This document shows, piece after piece, positions 20,811 through 29,239 of a DNA stretch of 64,000 bases. Below the pieces are notes generated by a model that did not search any database, was not told the origin of the DNA, and was given only the letters and a program-made list of their open reading frames with translations. This stretch comes from an uncultured Alphaproteobacteria bacterium (GTDB taxonomy: Bacteria; Pseudomonadota; Alphaproteobacteria; HIMB59; GCA-002718135): contig CACKSN010000005.1 of the NCBI GenBank assembly GCA_902602845.1, positions 1 to 64,000 on the forward strand. Direction: 5' to 3'. Position 1 is the first letter of the stretch. Every line of letters starts with the position of its first letter. Made by a program: the position numbers and the translations under genes.

Positions 20811-21968
20811 ATGCAACTTTCAAAAAGAATATTTCAATTAGAAACTGAAACCGCCTTTGCAGTACTTGCAAAAGCTAATAAATTAGCTTCAGAAGGTAAG
20901 GATATTATAAATCTTGGAATTGGGCAACCTGATTTTAATACACCAATTAATATTCAAGAAGCAGCTATTAAAGCAATCAAAGATGGTAAACATGGATATA
21001 CTCCTTCAAATGGAATACCAGAGTTAAGAGAAGCAGTTTCTAATAAAGTATATGATGATTATCAAGCTAAAATAAATCCAGAAAATATTTTAATAACTCC
21101 TGGTGGGAAGCCGGTTATTTTTATGAGTACATTGATTTTAGGAGGCTCAAATAAAGAAATTATTTATCCAGATCCAGGCTTTCCTATTTATAGATCAATG
21201 ATTAAATACAGTGGTGCTAAACCGGTTCCATTATTTTTAGATGAAAAAGATAACTTTGAAATTAATTTAGACAAATTAAAAAATTTGATTACTGATAACA
21301 CAAGTCTAATAATTATAAATAATCCAAATAATCCAACAGGATCATTTATGAAAAAAAATAAAATTGATGAACTAATAAAAATTTTTAAAGAATATCCTAA
21401 TTTATATATTTTGAGCGATGAAATCTATAGCAAGATTATATTTGATAATTTACAGATGCCGTCTTTTTTAAAATATGATGAACTATTTGATAGACTTATT
21501 ATCCTAGACGGTTGGAGCAAAACTTATTGTATGACAGGATGGAGACTAGGCTGGAGCATTTGGCCAACTAAGCTTATTGAGTTTGCAAATAAACTTTGTG
21601 TTAATAATCATTCTTGTCCAACTTCAATATCTCAATATGCTGGGCTTGAAGCCCTAACTGGACCACAAGAAGAATTAAACAAAATAGTTTTAGAGTTTCA
21701 AAAACGAAAAGAATTTGTTTACAAAGAGATAAATTTATTAAAAAATATTTCTTGTTTCAAGCCTGGAGGAGCGTTTTATGCTTTTCCAAACGTTGTGAAA
21801 ACTGGATTGAGTGGAAAAGAGTTTTCTGATATAGCTTTGGAAAAAAAAGGTGTTGCACTGGTACCTGGCAATAGTTTTGGTGATAAAGCTGATAACTTTG
21901 TTAGAATAAGTTTTGCAAATTCTATAGAAAATATCGAAAAAGCTATTAAAAGGATATCTACAATATGA
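20811..21968 (+). CDS. PLP-dependent class I/II aminotransferase (aspartate-aminotransferase-like)
   Basis: 385-residue fold-type I aminotransferase. The PLP lysine lies in LDGWSKTYCMTGWRLGW, the cofactor-contacting motif is NNPNNPTG, and the distal carboxylate-binding arginine is in FVRISFAN. IGQPDFNTP near residue 45 is typical of the subgroup Ib aspartate and aromatic-type enzymes. Exact substrate cannot be read from sequence. The stop overlaps the glnB start in ATGA, so it is translated together with PII and precedes glnA, which suggests a link to glutamate/aspartate nitrogen traffic. Confidence 0.9.
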   Translation: MQLSKRIFQLETETAFAVLAKANKLASEGKDIINLGIGQPDFNTPINIQEAAIKAIKDGKHGYTPSNGIPELREAVSNKVYDDYQAKINPENILITPGGKPVIFMSTLILGGSNKEIIYPDPGFPIYRSMIKYSGAKPVPLFLDEKDNFEINLDKLKNLITDNTSLIIINNPNNPTGSFMKKNKIDELIKIFKEYPNLYILSDEIYSKIIFDNLQMPSFLKYDELFDRLIILDGWSKTYCMTGWRLGWSIWPTKLIEFANKLCVNNHSCPTSISQYAGLEALTGPQEELNKIVLEFQKRKEFVYKEINLLKNISCFKPGGAFYAFPNVVKTGLSGKEFSDIALEKKGVALVPGNSFGDKADNFVRISFANSIENIEKAIKRISTI

Positions 21969-22306
21969 AAAAAATTGAAGCCATAATAAAACCTTTCAAA
22001 TTATCAAGTGTAAAAGACTCACTTCATGAACTTGGTATATCAGGAATGACCGTTATAGATGTTAAAGGATTTGGAAGACAGAGAGGCTCTACAGGAGGAA
22101 TTGATACCAATGATAATTATGATGATGAATTTTTAGCAAAAATGAAATTAGAAGTAATTATTGAAGATAATCAAGTAGAAAAAGTTATTGAAGCCATAAA
22201 AACTACCGCATATTCTGGCAAAATTGGTGATGGGAAAATATTTGTTTCCAATATTGAGCAGGTAATTAGAATAAGGACTGGTGAAAAAGACAGTGAAGCT
22301 GTCTAA
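21965..22306 (+). CDS. glnB: Nitrogen regulatory protein PII with a diverged T-loop
   Basis: 113-residue PII signal protein. The core is intact: MKKIEAIIKPFKL, GMTVIDVKGFGRQ (Gln39), the lysine of FLAKMKLEV, GKIGDGKIFV and IRIRTGE, residues that bind ATP and 2-oxoglutarate in the family. The T-loop is unlike the usual GxTExYRGAEY form: after GRQRG it reads STGGIDTNDNYDDEF, one residue longer, acidic, without Tyr46 and the RGAE element. Counting back from FLxK, Tyr52 falls where the uridylylated Tyr51 normally sits. It lies between an aminotransferase and glnA. No amtB or glnD gene is in the window. Confidence 0.93.
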   Translation: MKKIEAIIKPFKLSSVKDSLHELGISGMTVIDVKGFGRQRGSTGGIDTNDNYDDEFLAKMKLEVIIEDNQVEKVIEAIKTTAYSGKIGDGKIFVSNIEQVIRIRTGEKDSEAV

Positions 22307-22310
22307 TTTT
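22288..22310 (+). terminator. Weak candidate terminator at the end of glnB
   Basis: A 6-bp stem AGACAG/CTGTCT with loop TGAAG straddles the last codons of glnB and is followed by AATTTTACTTTACTTTT. The U-rich tract is interrupted, so termination may be partial. If active, it would separate the aminotransferase-glnB transcript from a glnA promoter located in the following 40 nt. Confidence 0.4.
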
Positions 22311-22347
22311 ACTTTACTTTTATTAAAAAGTTAGTATTTAAGCCATA

Positions 22348-22402
22348 ATCGTTCAACTCATTGTGAGTCGGAAGTAGGTGCTTTAAGTGCTGAAGGAACG
22401 CA
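22348..22402 (+). promoter_or_regulatory. Glutamine riboswitch aptamer, copy 1 (glnA RNA motif)
   Basis: Matches the glutamine aptamer as I know it: CGTTCA (22350-22355) closes P1 with GAACG (22396-22400); P2 is ACTCA-TTG-TGAGT; the invariant core CGGAAGTAGG follows at 22369-22378; a P3 of GTGC/GTGC with wobble pairs; then TGAAGGAACGC. Conserved blocks and three-way-junction layout are complete. It precedes glnA by about 150 nt. Confidence 0.9.
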
Positions 22403-22416
22403 TGCAAAAGTTATAA

Positions 22417-22469
22417 ATCGTTCAATCTACAATGTAGATCGGAAGTAAGTTTAAAACTGAAGGAACGCG
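22417..22469 (+). promoter_or_regulatory. Glutamine riboswitch aptamer, copy 2 (glnA RNA motif)
   Basis: Second complete aptamer 14 nt after the first. P1 is CGTTC (22419-22423) with GAACG (22463-22467); P2 is ATCTAC-AAT-GTAGAT; core CGGAAGTA (22440-22447); P3 AGTT/AACT; then TGAAGGAACGC. P2 and P3 differ in sequence from copy 1 but keep pairing, which is direct covariation evidence that both copies are structured RNA. Confidence 0.9.
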
Positions 22470-22509
22470 CATCAAAAGCAGATTTCATAACTAGAGCATG
22501 ATTTAACCG

Positions 22510-22536
22510 GGTAAAGCTGGAAAGCTTACCTTTTTG
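22510..22536 (+). terminator. glnA: Terminator-like hairpin in the glnA leader (possible riboswitch expression platform)
   Basis: GGTAA (22510-22514) pairs with TTACC (22526-22530); after a bulged A, GCT pairs with AGC around a GGAA tetraloop; TTTTTG follows at once. It lies between the second aptamer and the glnA ribosome-binding site AAGGAG (22544-22549). It resembles an intrinsic terminator used as a transcription attenuator. I could not identify an antiterminator pairing, so the switching mechanism is open. Confidence 0.55.
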
Positions 22537-22555
22537 TTGAAGTAAGGAGATAGAT

Positions 22556-23986
22556 ATGAAATTAAAAAGCTCGACTCCAAAAGATTTAATGTCTGAAATA
22601 AAAAACATGGACATTAAAATGGTTGATATGCGCTTTACTGATATACCAGGAACAACTCAACATTTTACTATACCTATTAAATTTTTAGACGAAGATATTT
22701 TTTCTGATGGACTTGGATTTGATGGATCTTCAGTAAGAGGTTTCCAAGAAATTCAAGACAGTGATATGATAGTTTTGCCTGATGCAACTACTGCATACAT
22801 TGATCCATTTTTTTCTGAAAAAACTCTAGCCTTGCACTGTAATATTAAAGATCCAGTAACTCTTGTAGATTATAGCAGAGATCCAAGAAATATTGCTAAA
22901 AAAGCTGAAGAATATCTTAAATCATCTGGAATTGGTGATACAGCTTACTTTGGTCCTGAAGCTGAATTCTTTGTTTTTAATAATGTTCAATTTGATTCAG
23001 GTTCAAACTTTGCTTTTCACGAAGTTGATTCCACTGAAGGTACATGGAATAGCGGCTCAGATGAAAATCCAAATCTAGGTCACAAACCTAGACATAAAGA
23101 AGGTTATTTTCCTTTACCACCAGTAGACACACTTCAAGATGTAAGAACGGAAATGGTAATGACAATGCAAGACATTGGATTAACTGTTGAGGCACATCAC
23201 CACGAAGTAGCAACAGGTGGTCAATGCGAAATTGATTTAGAGTTCTCTCCTTTATTAAAAATGGCAGATGATATGATGAAATACAAATATGTAGTTAAAA
23301 ATGTTGCAAAGCAACATGGAATGACAGCTACATTTATGCCTAAACCCTTGTTTGAAGATAATGGTTCGGGGATGCACGTTCATCAAAGTGTTTGGAAGGG
23401 TGGAGATACACTTATGTATAAAAAAGGTAATTATGCAAATTTAAGTGATTTAGCTCTTAACTATATTGGTGGTATCCTAAAACATGCGCCTGCACTTTTA
23501 GCATTTTGCGCCCCAACTACTAACTCATACAAAAGATTAGTTCCTGGTTTTGAAGCTCCAGTAAACATTGTTTACTCTCAAAGAAATAGAACAGCATCAG
23601 TAAGAATACCAGCTTACTCCCAGAGCCCAAAATCTAAGAGAATGGAATTTAGATGTCCAGATCCTTCAGCAAACCCATACTTAGCATTTTCAGCAATGTT
23701 AATGGCAGGGTTAGATGGAATAAAAAATAAAATTGATCCTGGAAAACCAACAGATATAAATCTCTATGCTGCTAGTGATGACGTGTTATCAAAGATACAG
23801 TCAACCCCTGGATCATTAGCTGAATCTCTTGAAGCACTAGAAAAAGATCATGCTTTTTTATTAGAGGGTGATGTATTTACTAAAGATGTAATTGATACCT
23901 ATATTAGCTATAAAAAAGAAAATGAGGTTGATCCAATTAACATTAGACCTCATCCACATGAGTTTAAATTATACTATGATGCGTAG
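22556..23986 (+). CDS. glnA: Glutamine synthetase type I
   Basis: Cytoplasmic dodecameric enzyme making glutamine from glutamate, ammonia and ATP; 476 residues, slightly longer than the typical 469. Signatures: [19 protein letters not shown], metal and glutamate site [22 protein letters not shown] motif [14 protein letters not shown], and [13 protein letters not shown]. The adenylylation tyrosine region is kept as NLYAASDD, so GlnE-type control remains possible. Expression is predicted to be governed by the two glutamine aptamers in its leader. A strong terminator follows. Confidence 0.97.
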   Translation: MKLKSSTPKDLMSEIKNMDIKMVDMRFTDIPGTTQHFTIPIKFLDEDIFSDGLGFDGSSVRGFQEIQDSDMIVLPDATTAYIDPFFSEKTLALHCNIKDPVTLVDYSRDPRNIAKKAEEYLKSSGIGDTAYFGPEAEFFVFNNVQFDSGSNFAFHEVDSTEGTWNSGSDENPNLGHKPRHKEGYFPLPPVDTLQDVRTEMVMTMQDIGLTVEAHHHEVATGGQCEIDLEFSPLLKMADDMMKYKYVVKNVAKQHGMTATFMPKPLFEDNGSGMHVHQSVWKGGDTLMYKKGNYANLSDLALNYIGGILKHAPALLAFCAPTTNSYKRLVPGFEAPVNIVYSQRNRTASVRIPAYSQSPKSKRMEFRCPDPSANPYLAFSAMLMAGLDGIKNKIDPGKPTDINLYAASDDVLSKIQSTPGSLAESLEALEKDHAFLLEGDVFTKDVIDTYISYKKENEVDPINIRPHPHEFKLYYDA

Positions 23987-24008
23987 TAATTTTATTTATC
24001 TTTAATAG

Positions 24009-24034
24009 AAAACCGCCTTAGGGCGGTTTTTTTT
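24009..24034 (+). terminator. Rho-independent terminator of glnA
   Basis: GC-rich hairpin AACCGCC-TTAG-GGCGGTT, seven or more pairs, followed by eight T residues, 25 nt after the glnA stop. It is one of the clearest terminators in the window and isolates glnA from parE. Confidence 0.93.
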
Positions 24035-24070
24035 ATATTTTTAGCCCAACACTTTTGATAAGAAATATTA

Positions 24071-26005
24071 ATGGGTAAAAAATCCACTTATAACGCTAAA
24101 GATATTGAGGTTCTTGAAGGACTTGAACCAGTTCGAAAAAGACCAGGTATGTATATTGGAAGTACAAACCAAGATGGACTACATCATTTAGTCAATGAGG
24201 TTTTAGATAATAGTATAGATGAAGTTTTAGCTGGCCATGCAACTGATATAAATTTTCATTATAAAAAAGACGGCTCAATAAAAATAAAAGATAATGGGAG
24301 AGGTATCCCTATTGATTTTCACCCAAAATATAAAAATAAAAGAGCCGTCGAGGTTGTTTTAACAACACTTCATGCAGGTGGAAAATTTAATAGTGGTGCT
24401 TACAAAACTTCAGGTGGATTGCATGGAGTTGGGATTTCTGTTGTAAATGCCTTAAGCTCTTTATTAAAAGTCCAGGTCTTCAAAGATGGGAAAGTATATC
24501 GACAAGATTACTCAAAAGGGAAAATTAAAACAAAAATAAAAATAGATAAATGTAGCAAGAAACTAAAAGGAACTGAAATTACTTTTATGCCAGATGAAGC
24601 TATATTTGAAAATACAAAATTTGTTCCAAAAAAATTGTATAATTTTATAAATATGAAATCTGTATTAGTTGGTGGTACAACTATCAACTTTGAAATTGAT
24701 AAGGAACTAATTAAAGATAATACACCTAATAAAAAAAGTTTTTTTTACAAAAAAGGAATTGAAGATTATTTTGAATTTGAATACAAAAATAACACTAAAT
24801 TATTTGAGAAAAATTTTTTATTAAAATCGAATATTAATGAAAATGAAAATTTTGAAACATTAATTTCATTTAATATAAATGAAAATTCAAGCTTGATGTC
24901 TTACTGTAACACCATTGAAACACCAGATGGAGGTTCACATGAAAATGGTATTCGTAATGGAATTTTAAAAGCTATAAAACTTTATGGGCAAAAAAATCAA
25001 TTTTCGAAAATAAATAATATAAATCACAACGATATCTTTGATTATTCTAATGTTATTATTTCTATATTTATTAATGATCCAAGCTTTGAGGGGCAAACTA
25101 AAAAAAGAATAATAATGCCTAATTTACAAAAGGAAATTGAAAGTAAATCACAACAAGAATTTTTATTATGGTTAAATGCTAATAAAAAAAATTCAAAAAA
25201 ACTCTTAGAAATTTTAATTGAAAGAGCACTTCAAAGAACGGATCTGTCAAAAATTAAAGAACTAGATAGAAAAAATATCAAAGAAAGAAATAGACTGCCT
25301 GGAAAATTAGTTGATTGCTCTAGCAAATCAATAAAAGGGTCAGAAATTTTCATTGTAGAAGGTGACAGCGCTGGTGGTTCTGCAAAACAAGCAAGAAACA
25401 GAGAATTTCAAGCAATACTACCTTTAAGAGGTAAGATTTTAAATGTTTACAATGTTGGATTATCAAAAATAGCTGACAATAATGAAATTCAAAATCTTAT
25501 TCAGTCTCTGGGATGCGGTATTGGCAAAAATTTTGATATTTCTAAACTTCGTTATGAAAAAATTATTTTGATGACTGATGCTGATGTAGATGGTTCACAT
25601 ATTGCAACACTTCTAATTACTTTTTTTTACAAATATATGAAAGAACTTATCGATGAAAATAGACTTTATTTAGCTATGCCTCCACTATTTAAGATTTATG
25701 ATAAAAATAAATCATTTTACGCATTTGATGAAAATGAAAAAGACAAAATTGTAATAAAAGAATTTAAAAAAGAAAATTTCAACATTACAAGATTTAAAGG
25801 CTTAGGAGAGATGCCAGCTTACCAATTAAAAGAAACTACCATGGATCAAAATAAAAGAAGTTTAATCTCAATTACCACTGACCAAGCAAAAAAAAATTTA
25901 AAAATAACTGATAAACTATTTGAAACATTAATGGGCAAACAGGCTGAGTTACGTTTTAAATTTATTCAAAATAATGCTAACTTTATTAAAAATTTAGATA
26001 TCTAA
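24071..26005 (+). CDS. parE: DNA topoisomerase IV subunit B
   Basis: ATPase subunit of the type IIA topoisomerase that unlinks daughter chromosomes; 644 residues. GHKL ATPase motifs: EVLDNSIDEVLAGHA, DNGRGIPIDFHPK, and TSGGLHGVGISVVNALS. TOPRIM metal site: FIVEGDSAGGSAKQARNRE and LMTDADVDGSHIATLL. The HPK segment after DNGRGIP, the length and PLRGKILNV favour ParE over GyrB, though the two are close relatives. glpK starts 3 nt after its stop. Confidence 0.9.
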   Translation: MGKKSTYNAKDIEVLEGLEPVRKRPGMYIGSTNQDGLHHLVNEVLDNSIDEVLAGHATDINFHYKKDGSIKIKDNGRGIPIDFHPKYKNKRAVEVVLTTLHAGGKFNSGAYKTSGGLHGVGISVVNALSSLLKVQVFKDGKVYRQDYSKGKIKTKIKIDKCSKKLKGTEITFMPDEAIFENTKFVPKKLYNFINMKSVLVGGTTINFEIDKELIKDNTPNKKSFFYKKGIEDYFEFEYKNNTKLFEKNFLLKSNINENENFETLISFNINENSSLMSYCNTIETPDGGSHENGIRNGILKAIKLYGQKNQFSKINNINHNDIFDYSNVIISIFINDPSFEGQTKKRIIMPNLQKEIESKSQQEFLLWLNANKKNSKKLLEILIERALQRTDLSKIKELDRKNIKERNRLPGKLVDCSSKSIKGSEIFIVEGDSAGGSAKQARNREFQAILPLRGKILNVYNVGLSKIADNNEIQNLIQSLGCGIGKNFDISKLRYEKIILMTDADVDGSHIATLLITFFYKYMKELIDENRLYLAMPPLFKIYDKNKSFYAFDENEKDKIVIKEFKKENFNITRFKGLGEMPAYQLKETTMDQNKRSLISITTDQAKKNLKITDKLFETLMGKQAELRFKFIQNNANFIKNLDI

Positions 26006-26008
26006 GTT

Positions 26009-27490
26009 ATGAAGGAATATCTTTTAGTTATTGATCAAGGTACTACTAGTTCTAGAGTAGTATTGTATAACAAGAAATTTAAAATTATCGATATTGTTCA
26101 AAAAGAGTTTAATCAATATTTTCCTAATGAAGGCTGGGTTGAACATGATGCATTAGAAATTTGGAATGACATAAAAAATCTTATTAAAAAAATTATAAAA
26201 AAAAATAAATTATTATCTAAAAATATTATTTCAATTGGTATAGCAAATCAAAGAGAGACTACAGTGGTATGGAATAAAAAAACTGGTATACCTATTTATA
26301 ATGCAATTGTATGGCAGGACAGGAGAACTGGTTTGTACTGCTCTAATTTAAGAAAAAAAGGATTACAAAAAAAAATACAAAAAATTACTGGATTAGAACT
26401 GGATCCTTATTTCTCAGCAACAAAAATAAAATGGATTTTTGATAATGTTAAAATAGCAAAGAATAATCTTAAAAATAATAATCTTTTATTTGGAACTATA
26501 GATACTTGGTTGTTATGGAATTTAACAGAGGGTAAGTCGCATCTCACTGATATTACAAATGCATCAAGAACTATGATTTTTGACTCTAAAAAAGAAGAAT
26601 GGTCTAATGAAATGTTAAAAATATTTGGAATATCAAAAAAAATATTACCCAAAGTTGTTGAAAATTCTTATAATTTTGGATCAACAAAATTATTTGGAAT
26701 GCCTATAACTATTGGTGGTATGGCAGGTGATCAACAATCAGCTACTATTGGCCAAGCATGTTTTAACAAAGGTCAATCAAAAAGCACTTATGGGACTGGT
26801 TGTTTTTTGCTTATGAATATTGGTAATAAATTTAAAATATCCAATAATAGATTGCTTACTACTGTTGCTTTTAAAATTAATGGAAAAAAAATGTTTTGTT
26901 ATGAAGGCAGTATATTTGTTGCTGGATCTGCAATTCAATGGCTAAGAGATAATTTAAATTTTTTTAAAGACTCAAATGAAACTGATAAACTTTACGATAA
27001 GGCAAATGATGACGAAAATATATATTTTATTCCTGCTTTAACTGGGCTAGGAGCTCCATATTGGAATTCTAATGCAAGAGGTACTTTCTTTGGTTTAACA
27101 AGAAAAACTAGCAAGGAGGATATTATAAAAGCAACTTTAGATAGTTTATCATATCAGACATACGAATTAATCGAGTGTATGGAAAAAGACTCAAAAATAA
27201 AAATTAATGAAATAAAAGTTGATGGAGGTATGGTAAAAAATAATAATTTTCTACAAAGTCTGTCTAATATTACACAAATAAAGATAATAAGACCTAAAAA
27301 TATTGAAACTACTTCGCTAGGAGCTGCTTATCTGGCAGGTTTGCAATCTGGTATAATAAAAAATACTAATCAAATTAATAGTTTATGGGAAAAAGATAAA
27401 GTTTCTAAGGCTAAAATTTCAAAAAATAAATCTAAATTAAATATCAAAAATTGGAAAACAATTATAGGGGCAGTAAATAAGTTTTATTAA
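26009..27490 (+). CDS. glpK: Glycerol kinase
   Basis: FGGY-family kinase phosphorylating glycerol to sn-glycerol 3-phosphate; 493 residues. N-terminal phosphate loop DQGTTSSRVVLYN, glycerol-site residues in NQRETTVVWNK and WQDRRTG, GTIDTWLLWNLT, and the C-terminal ATP site GGMAGDQQSATIGQ and DGGMVKNNNFLQ. No glpF or glpD lies nearby; it follows parE closely, an unusual pairing for a metabolic gene but compatible with a short operon. Convergent with the amidotransferase gene, overlapping it by 4 nt. Confidence 0.95.
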   Translation: MKEYLLVIDQGTTSSRVVLYNKKFKIIDIVQKEFNQYFPNEGWVEHDALEIWNDIKNLIKKIIKKNKLLSKNIISIGIANQRETTVVWNKKTGIPIYNAIVWQDRRTGLYCSNLRKKGLQKKIQKITGLELDPYFSATKIKWIFDNVKIAKNNLKNNNLLFGTIDTWLLWNLTEGKSHLTDITNASRTMIFDSKKEEWSNEMLKIFGISKKILPKVVENSYNFGSTKLFGMPITIGGMAGDQQSATIGQACFNKGQSKSTYGTGCFLLMNIGNKFKISNNRLLTTVAFKINGKKMFCYEGSIFVAGSAIQWLRDNLNFFKDSNETDKLYDKANDDENIYFIPALTGLGAPYWNSNARGTFFGLTRKTSKEDIIKATLDSLSYQTYELIECMEKDSKIKINEIKVDGGMVKNNNFLQSLSNITQIKIIRPKNIETTSLGAAYLAGLQSGIIKNTNQINSLWEKDKVSKAKISKNKSKLNIKNWKTIIGAVNKFY

Positions 27491-28302
27491 TTATTGTGGT
27501 TTAACCAATTTGTTAGCTCTACTGAGTGCATTTTTTCATTAAGCACATCGTTATAAAAAAATAACTCATTGGGTAGAATATTACTTTGATCTACAAAAAT
27601 TTCTTTTTCTTTTTTTAAATCAGATAATTTTTCATATATTTTATTTTCTAGTAAAATTTCTTTTCTTTGCTCCATTAAGCCAGCCATCCATTTTGGATTA
27701 AATTCTGGATGATACTGAACTGCCCAAACACAAGATTGATCAAAGTTAAAAGATATAGATTGATATTTACTTTTTTCGTTAGATGCTAAAACTAATGTGT
27801 CTTTTGGCAAGGTTTCAGCTTCATCATAGTGCCAACAAAAAGCATTAAATGAATTTTTTTTATTTTTATACATATCATGATTAATGCCTTCATCACTTAA
27901 TTTAATGTTCTTAGCTAATATTGCCTCAAGTCCATTTGGATTCTTTCTAACTTTACCTCCAGCGGCTGTAACCAAAACTTGTAAACCCCAACAACTTCCA
28001 AATATCTTATTCTTTCTTTTGAATAATTCCTTAGCTAACTCTATTTGTTTTATTATAAATTTATTTTCATCATAAATATTAAGAAGACTTCCAGTCCAAG
28101 CTACTGCCTGAAAATCATCTAAATTAACACCTAAAGGAAGATATTTGTCGTGTACTGCAGGATGGATTATTGTGATATTAATTTTTGAATTACTGTTTTT
28201 TTCTAAAATATTTTTGTAAACTTCAAACTGAGTTTCCATTCCTAATCTTATATAACGATCGGAGGCCTCTTTTTCATTTCCATCTACCAATAAAAGGTTC
28301 AT
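27487..28302 (-). CDS. Class I glutamine amidotransferase-like protein
   Basis: 271-residue stand-alone amidotransferase domain resembling the GMP-synthase glutaminase fold. The nucleophile elbow is FGSCWGLQVLVTAAGG, and the histidine-glutamate pair is in VQYHPEFNPKW. Such proteins hydrolyse glutamine or gamma-glutamyl amides; the substrate is not predictable here, and relatives include gamma-glutamyl hydrolases acting on polyamines or other adducts. Divergently transcribed from iolE across a 43-nt gap. Confidence 0.85.
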   Translation of the reverse strand: MNLLLVDGNEKEASDRYIRLGMETQFEVYKNILEKNSNSKINITIIHPAVHDKYLPLGVNLDDFQAVAWTGSLLNIYDENKFIIKQIELAKELFKRKNKIFGSCWGLQVLVTAAGGKVRKNPNGLEAILAKNIKLSDEGINHDMYKNKKNSFNAFCWHYDEAETLPKDTLVLASNEKSKYQSISFNFDQSCVWAVQYHPEFNPKWMAGLMEQRKEILLENKIYEKLSDLKKEKEIFVDQSNILPNELFFYNDVLNEKMHSVELTNWLNHNN

Positions 28303-28345
28303 ATTTATCTTTATTTTTAATCTATCATGAAATATTAAAAACTAA

Positions 28346-29239
28346 ATGAAAATAAAACTTGGTATTGCCCCTATTGCATGGAGTAATGATGATATGCCTG
28401 AACTTGGTGGAGATACTCCAATTGAAAAATGTTTAGAGGATGCAAGAGTATCTGGATTTTCAGGCATAGAATTGGGAGGTAAATTTCCAAGAAATCCTGG
28501 AATAATCAAGTTTCTTTTAGAAAAATTTGGACTAAAAATGCCAGGAGGTTGGTATGGTTCATTGTTGAGAGAAAGAAGTGCAAAAGAAGAATGGCTAGCA
28601 CTTCAAGATCATTTAAATTTATTAAAGTTAATTAATGCAGATGTTTTTGTTTTTGCTGATGTATCTGGATCAATCCAAGGTGATCAATCAAAAGCTCTTA
28701 GTAAAAGACCAATACTTGAAAAAGATGAATGGGATAGCTATTGCAAAAAAATAAGTGAATTATCTGATATGCTGATGGATGAAGGAATACCAATGTCATA
28801 TCACGAGCATATGGGAACTATTATACAGTCTGAGGAAGATGTAGATCGATTTATGGATATGACAAATCACAATACATTTTTACTTTATGACACTGGACAT
28901 TTGATGTTTGCTGAAGCAGATTATGAGAGAGTATTAAAAAATTATATTTCTCGAATTAACCATGTTCATTGTAAAGATATAAGAAAAGATATTTTTTTAA
29001 AATCTATTAAAGATGACTTAAGCTTTAGAGAGTCGTTTTTAAATGGTGTTTTCACTGTTCCAGGTGATGGGTGTATTGATTACGATCCATTAATTAAGAT
29101 ATTATATGAGGCAAAATATCAGGAATGGTTAATTATTGAGGCTGAACAAGATCCAAAAAAAGCAAACCCTCTTGAATATGCAAAATTAGGACATAATTAC
29201 TTGCATAATATAATAACAAAAAATGGGTATTCTTTTTAA
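28346..29239 (+). CDS. iolE: Myo-inosose-2 dehydratase-like TIM-barrel protein
   Basis: 297-residue xylose-isomerase-like barrel. The opening GIAPIAWSNDDMPELGGDT is the recognisable IolE N-terminus; metal-site residues appear in SYHEHMGTII, LYDTGHLMFAE, HVHCKDI and IIEAEQDP. IolE dehydrates scyllo-inosose during inositol breakdown. No other iol gene is adjacent, although a Gfo/Idh/MocA dehydrogenase lies at the right end of the window. The function may therefore be inositol catabolism assembled from scattered genes, or a related sugar isomerase/dehydratase. Confidence 0.87.
   Translation: MKIKLGIAPIAWSNDDMPELGGDTPIEKCLEDARVSGFSGIELGGKFPRNPGIIKFLLEKFGLKMPGGWYGSLLRERSAKEEWLALQDHLNLLKLINADVFVFADVSGSIQGDQSKALSKRPILEKDEWDSYCKKISELSDMLMDEGIPMSYHEHMGTIIQSEEDVDRFMDMTNHNTFLLYDTGHLMFAEADYERVLKNYISRINHVHCKDIRKDIFLKSIKDDLSFRESFLNGVFTVPGDGCIDYDPLIKILYEAKYQEWLIIEAEQDPKKANPLEYAKLGHNYLHNIITKNGYSF

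Noticed and set aside
24071-26005. gyrB instead of parE
   Set aside because: Length near 640 residues, the HPK segment after DNGRGIP and the PLRGKILNV context fit ParE better; a tree would settle it.
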